6,525 bases of DNA from Anaerolineales bacterium (GTDB taxonomy: Bacteria > Chloroflexota > Anaerolineae > Anaerolineales > Villigracilaceae): the NCBI GenBank assembly GCA_016789205.1, contig JAEURF010000098.1:1-6525 (forward strand), read 5' to 3'. Positions 1 to 5,084 of the stretch are shown here, in pieces (position 1 is the first letter of the stretch; each line of letters starts with the position of its first letter). Below the pieces are notes generated by a model. The model was given only the letters and a program-made list of their open reading frames with translations, ran no database searches and was not told where the DNA came from. The position numbers and the translations under genes are program-made.

Positions 1-627
1 ACGTTAATCAATGATGGTGATACGATTATTCATCATTGCAATACTGGCGCGTTGGCTACTGTGGATTGGGGAACTGCATTGGGCGTAATTCATACCGCGC
101 ATGAACAAGGAAAAAAGATTCATGTTTTAGTAGATGAAACGCGCCCGCGTTTGCAAGGCGCAAGGTTAACTGCATGGGAATTAGAACAATATGGGATTTC
201 GTATGAAATTATTAGTGACAATATGGCGGGATATTTTTTGAAAGCGGGCAAAGTGCAAAAATGTTTTGTCGGGTCTGATAGAACCACTGCAAATGGCGAT
301 GTGGCTAATAAAATTGGAACATACATGTTGGCACTCGCGGCGTTTGATAATGGTGTGCCGTTTTACCCTGTCGTGCCGACATCTACGATTGATTTGAGTT
401 TAGTTAGCGGAGATTTGATTCCGATTGAAGAGCGCAATCCCAATGAAGTTTTGGATATTCAATTTCAAGGTGAGCCTGTCACGCCGAAAAATGCCAAAGC
501 CCGCAACCCAGCATTTGACGTGACTCCAAACCGTCTGGTAACTGGAATTGTCACCGAAAATGGAATTGCATATCCGCCATTTGAGGTAAGTTTGAGACAA
601 ATGAAGACTTTGGACGGTGGACAGTAG
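1..627 (+). CDS. mtnA: S-methyl-5-thioribose-1-phosphate isomerase, 3' part (partial at left edge)
   Basis: The frame is open from base 1, so the gene starts outside the window; 208 residues and a TAG stop are visible, against roughly 340-370 for the family. MtnA converts 5-methylthioribose-1-phosphate to methylthioribulose-1-phosphate in the cytoplasmic methionine salvage pathway. Seen: the HHCNTGALAT motif, whose Cys (bases 37-39) matches the catalytic Cys; the DETRPRLQGARLTAWEL block typical of MtnA and eIF2B-like proteins; and GSDRTTANGDVANKIGTY, whose Asp (bases 277-279) matches the catalytic Asp. PTSTIDL and the IPIEER segment follow, as in the family. The methylthioribose-specific Cys/Asp pair argues for MtnA rather than an eIF2B subunit or ribose-1,5-bisphosphate isomerase. 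The last codons (LDGGQ) run into a degenerate 7-bp repeat tract, so the extreme C-terminus may be variable. Downstream lie a kinase and ahcY that handle the other SAM by-product. Confidence 0.93.
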   Translation, partial: TLINDGDTIIHHCNTGALATVDWGTALGVIHTAHEQGKKIHVLVDETRPRLQGARLTAWELEQYGISYEIISDNMAGYFLKAGKVQKCFVGSDRTTANGDVANKIGTYMLALAAFDNGVPFYPVVPTSTIDLSLVSGDLIPIEERNPNEVLDIQFQGEPVTPKNAKARNPAFDVTPNRLVTGIVTENGIAYPPFEVSLRQMKTLDGGQ

Positions 628-665
628 ACCATAAAAGACCGTCAACGGTCTATCGTTTACCGTCT
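611..665. repeat. degenerate heptamer repeat tract with central palindrome
   Basis: Read in steps of seven from 611, the plus strand gives tggacgg, tggacag, tagacca, then an unmatched unit. Read from the other end on the minus strand it gives cagacgg, taaacga, tagaccg, ttgacgg. Both series fit a loose TAGACGG consensus, so the tract is two opposed sets of heptamers. At the junction is a perfect inverted repeat, AGACCGT-CA-ACGGTCT (636-651). The left series covers the last codons of mtnA. No T-run follows the palindrome, so it is not an obvious terminator. Function is unknown; it resembles short tandem intergenic repeats of bacterial genomes. Confidence 0.5.
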
Positions 666-667
666 GA

Positions 668-698
668 TTTCATTGCCAAAAAACTTTACATCTATAAT
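668..698 (+). promoter_or_regulatory. candidate promoter for the adenosine kinase-ahcY unit
   Basis: A perfect TATAAT -10 hexamer lies at 693-698. The -35 is weak: TTGCCA (673-678) is the better match but is only 14 bases away, and TTCATT (669-674) has an 18-base spacer but a poor match. Transcription would start near 705, upstream of the hairpin at 734-753, so the transcript must pass a terminator before the kinase start codon. Because the -35 is weak, the call depends on the -10 and its position in an intergenic gap. Confidence 0.4.
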
Positions 699-733
699 AG
701 CTCGTGATAAACTTTTGCTTGAAAGTAAATTCA

Positions 734-759
734 GCGCACTCGCGAGAGTGCGCCTTTTT
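734..759 (+). terminator. intrinsic terminator hairpin between mtnA and the kinase
   Basis: A perfect 8-bp stem, GCGCACTC (734-741) with GAGTGCGC (746-753), is closed by a GCGA (GNRA-type) tetraloop and followed by C and five T (755-759). This is a compact GC-rich terminator 107 bases after the mtnA stop, and it can end mtnA transcription. It also lies inside the presumed leader of the kinase, with only 13 bases between the last T and the ATG at 773. ACTCGC (738-743) could instead pair with GCGAGT (762-767), which would exclude the terminator stem. Confidence 0.8.
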
Positions 760-772
760 CTGCGAGTAAACA

Positions 773-1729
773 ATGGATATTTTATTAACAGGCTCTGTCG
801 CCTACGATTACCTGATGACCTTTCCCGGTCATTTCAAAGAACAAATTCTGCCCACACATTTGGAGTCTATTAGCCTTTCGTTTTTAGTAGATTCTATGTC
901 GAAACAGCGCGGCGGCATTGCTCCAAACATTGCATATACGATGGCTTTATTAGGTCGCAAACCGCGTGTAATGGCAACCGTTGGTGAGGATTTTGGGGAT
1001 TATCGTGAATGGCTTGAATCAAAAGGGGTGGATACGACTTTAATGAAAGTAATTCCAGGATTATTCACCGCTTCTTTCTTCGCGACAACTGACCATGCAT
1101 CCGCACAGATTGCTTCGTTTTATCCGGGGGCGATGGCTCATTCCGCTACACAATCCATCAAAGAATTAGATAAAAAGCCAGATTTGGTAATCGTCTCTCC
1201 TAGTGCGCCAGATGCGATGATGAAGTTCCCGGCAGAGTGCCGTGAATTGGGAATCCCATACTTATATGACCCCAGCCAGCAAATCTTACGTCTTGAAGGT
1301 CACGAACTAGCTCGTGATATGGAAGGCGCGCAATTTTTGTTTTGTAATGATTACGAGTTTGGATTAATTTCCAAAAAGACAGGCTGGAGCTTAGACCAAA
1401 TCCTTGAGCATGTCAAAGTGTTAGTCATCACACGTGGCAAAGATGGCGCGGATTTATATTCTGATGGTGATTCCGTTCACATTCCTACTGTCCCTGAAGA
1501 TGAAATTGTTGACCCCACAGGAGTCGGTGATGCCTTCCGTGGCGGATTCTTAACGGGTTATTCTCACGGCATGGATTGGAAACTTTGTGGTGAAATTGGC
1601 TCATTAGCCGCAGTCTATTGTTTGGAACAGCGTGGTCCGCAAAGCCATGCTTATAAGCGTGATGAATTTGTAAGTCGATTCCGTAAACATTTTGAAGATG
1701 AGGGTAAACTAGACGTGTTGTTGAAGTAA
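773..1729 (+). CDS. PfkB-family carbohydrate/nucleoside kinase, probable adenosine kinase
   Basis: A 318-residue cytoplasmic kinase of the ribokinase/PfkB fold, at normal family length. It begins MDILLTGSVAYDYLMTFPG, a typical first beta strand with the substrate-binding Asp. The first PfkB signature region is RGGIAPNIAYTMALLG (residues 46-61). The second is DPTGVGDAFRGGF (247-259), carrying the anion-hole glycines and the likely catalytic base Asp253. The GxxxAPNIAY form and the ahcY gene directly downstream favour adenosine as substrate: ATP + adenosine to ADP + AMP, removing a product of AhcY. Ribokinase, fructokinase or another sugar kinase cannot be excluded from sequence alone. The ATG at 773 is chosen because the conserved beta strand starts there; the ribosome site is weak (GAG at 764-766). 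No stop or frameshift interrupts it. Confidence 0.85.
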   Translation: MDILLTGSVAYDYLMTFPGHFKEQILPTHLESISLSFLVDSMSKQRGGIAPNIAYTMALLGRKPRVMATVGEDFGDYREWLESKGVDTTLMKVIPGLFTASFFATTDHASAQIASFYPGAMAHSATQSIKELDKKPDLVIVSPSAPDAMMKFPAECRELGIPYLYDPSQQILRLEGHELARDMEGAQFLFCNDYEFGLISKKTGWSLDQILEHVKVLVITRGKDGADLYSDGDSVHIPTVPEDEIVDPTGVGDAFRGGFLTGYSHGMDWKLCGEIGSLAAVYCLEQRGPQSHAYKRDEFVSRFRKHFEDEGKLDVLLK

Positions 1730-1753
1730 ATAAAATTGGAAGCCGGGCATTGG

Positions 1754-1804
1754 GAATCGTCTCGCCTTCCTAACAAATCCCGAATTACGATTCTCGAATA
1801 ACGA
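1754..1804. repeat. short intergenic repeats between kinase and ahcY
   Basis: The 93-base gap between the kinase and ahcY holds GAATCGT (1754-1760) with its inverted copy ACGATTC (1787-1793), and a direct pair CGAATTACGA (1781-1790) and CGAATAACGA (1795-1804), 14 bases apart. The inverted pair encloses a 26-base loop and has no T-run, so it is not a terminator. No promoter is convincing here, which supports co-transcription of the two genes. Function is unknown and the matches are short. Confidence 0.35.
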
Positions 1805-1810
1805 AAATTT

Positions 1811-1816
1811 AAGGAG
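1811..1816 (+). promoter_or_regulatory. ribosome binding site of ahcY
   Basis: AAGGAG is followed by a 6-base spacer and the ATG at 1823. This is a strong Shine-Dalgarno site that fixes the ahcY start, in contrast to the weak site of the kinase upstream. Confidence 0.85.
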
Positions 1817-1822
1817 CAATAC

Positions 1823-3154
1823 ATGAGTAACTACGATATTAAAGATATAAATCAAGCAGAAGGCGGACGTCGCCGCATGGATTGGGCAGAACGTGAAATG
1901 CCGGTCCTTCGTTCCATTCGTGAACGCTTCAAAAAAGAAAAACCATTAAAAGGCTTGCGCGTCTCGGCTTGTTTGCATGTGACCACTGAAACTGCAAACC
2001 TAATGGTCGCTTTGCAAGAGGGTGGCGCAGATATTGTCCTGACTGCATCCAATCCGCTTTCTACACAAGATGATGTCGCCGCCGCATTGGTGAATCAATT
2101 TGAAATTCCAACCTTTGCTATCAAAGGTGAAGATAAAGTCACATACTTCAAACACATTCGCGCCGCCTTGGAACACAAACCCCACATGACCATGGACGAT
2201 GGCGCTGATTTGGTTTCATCCCTTTTCTTCATTGAAATGGGACGTTTTGAAAAACTAGAACCTTCTCTCGCCGCATGGGCAAAAGGCTTGAAAGAAGAAG
2301 AACGCAAACAAATGCTCAAAGAAGTCATCGGTGGAACAGAAGAAACCACTACAGGTGTAATCCGCTTGAAGGCGATGGAAAAAGATGGCGTCTTGAAATT
2401 CCCAGTTATCGCCGTCAATGATGCGTTCACCAAACATCTTTTTGACAATCGCTATGGCACAGGTCAATCCACAGTAGATGGAATTATCCGTGCAACCAAT
2501 GTATTACTCGCTGGTAAGAATTTTGTCGTCGCAGGTTACGGCTGGTGTGGACGCGGTCTTGCATCTCGTGCGCGTGGTATGGGTGCGTTGGTTATCGTCA
2601 CTGAAACTGACCCAATGAAGGCACTTGAAGCAGTGATGGATGGTTATCAAGTGATGACCATGACCGAAGCCGCTAAAATTGGCGATATTTTCTGTACAGT
2701 AACTGGTGATATTAATGTGTTGGATAAACATCATTTTGAAGTGATGAAAGACGGCGCAATTGTTGCAAACTCCGGTCACTTCAATGTTGAAATCAATATT
2801 CCTTCACTCGCCGCTATGAGCAAAGGCGAACCAAATCTCGTCCGCCCATTTGTTGAACAATACACCACTAAAGATGGACGCAAGATTAACATCCTCGGTG
2901 AAGGACGCTTAATCAACCTCGCTTCTGCCGAAGGTCATCCTGCTTCTGTAATGGACATGTCTTTCGCCAACCAAGCCTTAGCCGCCGAATACATGGCAAA
3001 AAATGCAGACAAGTTAGAAAAGAAAGTTTATTCAGTGCCAGTAGATATTGATAACGAAATTGCCCGCCTCAAACTTGAATCCATGGGTATTGCAATTGAC
3101 ATACTCACTGACGAACAACTTCACTACCTCAATTCTTGGGAAGAAGGCACTTAG
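1823..3154 (+). CDS. ahcY: adenosylhomocysteinase (S-adenosyl-L-homocysteine hydrolase)
   Basis: A 443-residue NAD-dependent cytoplasmic enzyme that reversibly splits S-adenosylhomocysteine to homocysteine and adenosine, relieving product inhibition of methyltransferases. Substrate-site residues, by alignment from memory with the human enzyme: His52 (ACLHVTTETA), Asp126 (MDDGAD), Glu174 (GGTEETTTGV), Lys204, Asp208 and Asn209 (FTKHLFDNRYG). The NAD-binding domain has GYGWCGRGLASRARGMGA (238-255) and VTETDPMKALEAVMDGY (259-275); NSGHFNVE (316-323) is the cofactor/active-site loop, and GRLINLASAEGHP (361-373) follows. Two features differ from the human type. About 23 extra residues lie between Asp126 and Glu174, and the C-terminus ends LNSWEEGT without the K...YRY tail that reaches into the neighbouring subunit. 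That shorter ending fits, from memory, the archaeal/thermophile-like bacterial form. The gene follows an adenosine kinase and ends at a strong terminator. Confidence 0.96.
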   Translation: MSNYDIKDINQAEGGRRRMDWAEREMPVLRSIRERFKKEKPLKGLRVSACLHVTTETANLMVALQEGGADIVLTASNPLSTQDDVAAALVNQFEIPTFAIKGEDKVTYFKHIRAALEHKPHMTMDDGADLVSSLFFIEMGRFEKLEPSLAAWAKGLKEEERKQMLKEVIGGTEETTTGVIRLKAMEKDGVLKFPVIAVNDAFTKHLFDNRYGTGQSTVDGIIRATNVLLAGKNFVVAGYGWCGRGLASRARGMGALVIVTETDPMKALEAVMDGYQVMTMTEAAKIGDIFCTVTGDINVLDKHHFEVMKDGAIVANSGHFNVEINIPSLAAMSKGEPNLVRPFVEQYTTKDGRKINILGEGRLINLASAEGHPASVMDMSFANQALAAEYMAKNADKLEKKVYSVPVDIDNEIARLKLESMGIAIDILTDEQLHYLNSWEEGT

Positions 3155-3179
3155 TTTGATTAAACGGAAATAGATTTAC

Positions 3180-3218
3180 AAAAAAGCCTCGCGGATGAAA
3201 GTCCGCGAGGCTTTTTTT
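3180..3218. terminator. bidirectional intrinsic terminator between ahcY and lipoprotein A
   Basis: Left arm AAAAAGCCTCGCGGA (3181-3195), loop TGAAAG (3196-3201) and right arm TCCGCGAGGCTTTTT (3202-3216) form a 10-bp GC-rich core extended by A-T pairs. T-runs follow on both strands. It lies 26 bases after the ahcY stop and 15 bases beyond the stop of the convergent lipoprotein A, so it serves both genes. Its core is nearly the same as that of the terminator at 4144-4182. Confidence 0.92.
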
Positions 3219-3233
3219 ACTTGCTTTTACTTA

Positions 3234-4007
3234 TTATTGGCATTGTACTGTTGCATCTCTTTGATTTGATTTCCCTGCACTATTGTAAGCCTCAATCGCA
3301 TAAGTGAAGATTGCTGGACTTCCTGGTGGCGGAACTATTGGTATGGTGGTGTTATAGGTATAGCTGGTTGAGTCAGCGGCTAAGGCGATAATTTCAACGC
3401 CGTTTTCGTAAATTCGATATCCAGACTCGTTATTGGCAACATCTTCCCAAGTTAGTTTTACTGTAACCTTATATTTAAGAGTAATACCGTCTATAACACA
3501 AGTTTTTTCTGCCTTAAAATTCTTTGGTGCGGCAGGTAAAGATGGGGTAGGCGTTGCTGGTACAGGATATTCAGGTAAATTGGCAGTATTCCCACTCACA
3601 GTTGCATGTTGAGGGAACAACCAACAAATTGTTGAACTGCCTGGTAATTTAATAATCCAATAACCAGTGGATGAACTTTTGCCAACCACCTCAGCAGTTT
3701 GACCAATATTCAAACCGCCAAGCAAATCATACACAACACCTGGACCCGTTCGGCAATTCGTATTTACACTCACACTCACTTGAGGTACAGAAGGGGTAGC
3801 AGTATTTTCAGGTGTGGCTGTAAATTGCGGTGTTGCTGTAAATTCTGGCGTAGCAGAATTTTGCAACAAAAGCGCTTGCGCAGTCACCGTTAATGCCAGG
3901 TCAGAAACTTCTTCGGTGGCTGTTGCTTCTCCGCTCGGCAGATTACAAGCTGTAAGCACAACAATCAAAAAAATATATAAAAATAAATCGAACTTTTTCT
4001 TTAGCAT
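3234..4007 (-). CDS. lipoprotein A: TP-rich linker, bacterial SH3 domain, fibronectin-III-like domain
   Basis: 257 residues, exported and probably lipid-anchored. A KKK start and hydrophobic stretch (about residues 8-18) lead to the lipobox LTAC with Cys21. Residues 22-50 are a short conserved segment, and 52-74 a Thr/Pro-rich spacer with the repeated hexapeptide FTATPQ/E. Residues 77-139 look like a bacterial SH3 (SH3b) domain with the NCRTGPG motif, ending CWLFPQHATVSG; Cys85 and Cys128 could form a disulfide. After a second Pro-rich linker (148-160), residues 161-256 resemble fibronectin type III (VKLTWEDVANNESGYRIYENG, IEAYNSAGKS), with Cys170 and Cys256 as another possible pair. No catalytic residues are visible; a binding or cell-surface structural role is inference. 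It is a tandem paralog of lipoprotein B upstream. ATG at 4007 follows a GGAG site with a 7-base spacer. Specific function unknown. Confidence 0.88.
   Translation of the reverse strand: MLKKKFDLFLYIFLIVVLTACNLPSGEATATEEVSDLALTVTAQALLLQNSATPEFTATPQFTATPENTATPSVPQVSVSVNTNCRTGPGVVYDLLGGLNIGQTAEVVGKSSSTGYWIIKLPGSSTICWLFPQHATVSGNTANLPEYPVPATPTPSLPAAPKNFKAEKTCVIDGITLKYKVTVKLTWEDVANNESGYRIYENGVEIIALAADSTSYTYNTTIPIVPPPGSPAIFTYAIEAYNSAGKSNQRDATVQCQ
3814..3849. repeat. two 18-bp units encoding FTATPQ/E in lipoprotein A
   Basis: Units 3814-3831 and 3832-3849 share the core GCTGTAAATT on the plus strand and encode consecutive FTATP-Q/E hexapeptides of the Thr/Pro spacer. They sit inside the 71-bp tract shared perfectly with lipoprotein B. 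Confidence 0.7.
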
Positions 4008-4014
4008 TTTCTTT

Positions 4015-4058
4015 CTCCTTTTGATAATAGATTATGACACAACATAAGCAAAGGTCAA
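4015..4058 (-). promoter_or_regulatory. promoter and ribosome site of lipoprotein A
   Basis: On the minus strand: -35 TTGACC (4058-4053), a 16-base spacer, -10 CATAAT (4036-4031), then a GGAG Shine-Dalgarno (4018-4015) 7 bases before the ATG. The start point would fall near 4024, giving a very short leader of about 17 bases. The same hexamers and spacer length recur before lipoprotein B, which supports the call. Confidence 0.82.
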
Positions 4059-4075
4059 GAAAAAGAGTGAACTAT

Positions 4076-4107
4076 TAGTACTATATTCAAATCTATCTTT
4101 GGTACTA
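4076..4107. promoter_or_regulatory. paired TRGTACTA boxes upstream of lipoprotein A promoter
   Basis: TAGTACTA (4076-4083, a perfect 8-bp palindrome) and TGGTACTA (4100-4107) are 24 bp apart start to start. The first lies 17 bp beyond the -35 box. Centres would be near -55 and -79 from the likely start, a position typical of activator sites. The lipoprotein B promoter has the same pair at the same distances. The binding protein is unknown. Confidence 0.55.
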
Positions 4108-4143
4108 GAAATATTTTCTACAAATTTTTAATTGGTGTTAAAG

Positions 4144-4182
4144 AAAAAAGCCTTGCGGATTAAAAATCCGCAAGGCTTTTTT
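4144..4182 (-). terminator. intrinsic terminator of lipoprotein B
   Basis: An 18-bp inverted repeat, arms 4144-4161 and 4165-4182, has core GCCTTGCGGATT, a 3-base loop and flanking A/T runs that make it usable on both strands. It lies 19 bases beyond the lipoprotein B stop. It separates B from the promoter of A, so A relies mainly on its own promoter. The core matches the terminator at 3180-3218 except for one stem change and a longer stem. Confidence 0.9.
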
Positions 4183-4201
4183 TATGTCTATCAAGATTGC
4201 C

Positions 4202-4987
4202 TTACACACAGCCCTTTGTTACGCTCTTCTTAGGTGACTTACCCGCAGCGTTAAAGGCTTCAACTTCAAAGATGGATGCAATTCCCAGAGGGAATGGACC
4301 ACCAGGCGCAGCGGCAACATTATATGAAGTGCTGTTTGCTGGAATACTAGCAAGCAATACACCATTTGCATAGATATTGAATCCATCTTCGTTATTGGAT
4401 TTATCATTCCAATTCAACGTACCTGAATGATTGGCGTTAGGACATGCCATGGTCATGGTGAGGTTATCTACCGCCACAGGCGCAGATGGGGTGGGTGTTG
4501 AAGTCGGTGTGGATGTTTTTGTCGGTGTTGGTGTAGGCGGTACAGGGTATTCTGGTAAATTCGCTGTGTTTCCGCTCACAGTTGCATATTGAGGGAACAA
4601 CCAACAAATTGTCGCACTATTTGGGAGCTTAATAATCCAATAACCAGTCGAAGAGTTTTTACCAACGATTTCTGCGGTTTGCCCAACATTTAAACCGCCA
4701 AGTAAATCATATACTAAACCAGGACCCGTTCGGCAATTTGTATTGGTACTAACAGATACTGTTGGAACCGAAGGGGTTGGACTAGCGCCCGGCGTTGCTG
4801 TAAATTGCGGTGTTGCTGTAAATTCTGGCGTAGCAGAATTTTGCAACAAAAGCGCTTGCGCAGTCACAGTCAACGCCAAATCAGAAACTTCTTCGGTTGC
4901 TGTGGCTTCTCCGCTCGGTAAATTACACGCTGAAAGCGCAATAATTAGAAATACATATAAAAATAAAGTTGATTTTTTCTTAATCAT
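4202..4987 (-). CDS. lipoprotein B: TP-rich linker, bacterial SH3 domain, fibronectin-III-like domain
   Basis: 261 residues, exported and probably lipid-anchored, the tandem paralog of lipoprotein A. The signal peptide ends in lipobox LSAC with Cys21. Residues 21-66 are almost identical to A. The spacer has FTATPQ followed by GASPTPS where A has ENTATPS. The SH3b-like domain (77-139; NCRTGPG, CWLFPQYATVSG, Cys85/Cys128) is also very close to A. The second linker is longer and TPT/STPT-rich (149-168). The C-terminal domain (about 171-260) keeps the fibronectin-III pattern (LNWNDKSNNEDGFNIYANG, VEAFNAAGKS, Cys182/Cys260) but is clearly diverged from A, which suggests different partners for a shared anchor. 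No catalytic residues are seen. It follows rsmA by about 94 bases with no terminator between, so read-through from the LCP-rsmA unit is possible besides its own promoter. Function unknown. Confidence 0.88.
   Translation of the reverse strand: MIKKKSTLFLYVFLIIALSACNLPSGEATATEEVSDLALTVTAQALLLQNSATPEFTATPQFTATPGASPTPSVPTVSVSTNTNCRTGPGLVYDLLGGLNVGQTAEIVGKNSSTGYWIIKLPNSATICWLFPQYATVSGNTANLPEYPVPPTPTPTKTSTPTSTPTPSAPVAVDNLTMTMACPNANHSGTLNWNDKSNNEDGFNIYANGVLLASIPANSTSYNVAAAPGGPFPLGIASIFEVEAFNAAGKSPKKSVTKGCV
4794..4829. repeat. two 18-bp units encoding FTATPQ/E in lipoprotein B
   Basis: Units 4794-4811 and 4812-4829 differ at a few bases at their 3' ends and encode the same FTATPQ/E hexapeptides as in lipoprotein A. 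They lie exactly 980 bp from the corresponding units of A. Confidence 0.7.
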
Positions 4988-4994
4988 TTTCTTG

Positions 4995-5035
4995 CTCCTT
5001 TTTATTGATTATGACATAACTTAAACACTGGTCAA
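4995..5035 (-). promoter_or_regulatory. promoter and ribosome site of lipoprotein B
   Basis: On the minus strand: -35 TTGACC (5035-5030), a 16-base spacer, -10 CATAAT (5013-5008), then GGAG (4998-4995) 7 bases before the ATG at 4987. Hexamers, spacer and ribosome-site spacing are the same as for lipoprotein A, while the spacer sequence itself differs, which points to selection on the elements. Confidence 0.82.
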
Positions 5036-5052
5036 GCCGAAAAAGATACTAT

Positions 5053-5084
5053 TGGTACTAGTTATTCAAAAGACAAAAGTACTA
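5053..5084. promoter_or_regulatory. paired TRGTACTA-like boxes upstream of lipoprotein B promoter
   Basis: TGGTACTA (5053-5060) and AAGTACTA (5077-5084) are 24 bp apart start to start, the first 17 bp beyond the -35, exactly as for lipoprotein A. ACTATT precedes the first box in both copies. The second box covers the rsmA stop codon (5082-5084), so part of this control region lies in the 3' end of rsmA. Confidence 0.55.

Noticed and set aside
636..651. Palindrome AGACCGT-CA-ACGGTCT as the mtnA terminator.
   Set aside because: The loop is only two bases and no T-run follows; the hairpin at 734-759 is a much better terminator.
673..873. Short plus-strand open frame overlapping the kinase start.
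   Set aside because: It has no ribosome site, resembles no known family, and overlaps a well-supported kinase frame.
1730..1822. Possible SAH or SAM riboswitch in the gap before ahcY.
   Set aside because: I could not find the GC-rich pseudoknot-like pairing expected; only short repeats and a normal Shine-Dalgarno are visible.
1852..2779. Several open frames on the minus strand inside ahcY.
   Set aside because: They lie antisense to a highly conserved enzyme gene and have no family-like composition, so they are shadows.
3699..4047. Plus-strand open frames opposite lipoprotein A, with a similar one opposite B at 4743-5024.
   Set aside because: They exist because the Thr/Pro and Ala-rich coding of the lipoproteins leaves the other strand open; similarity between the two simply mirrors the paralogy.
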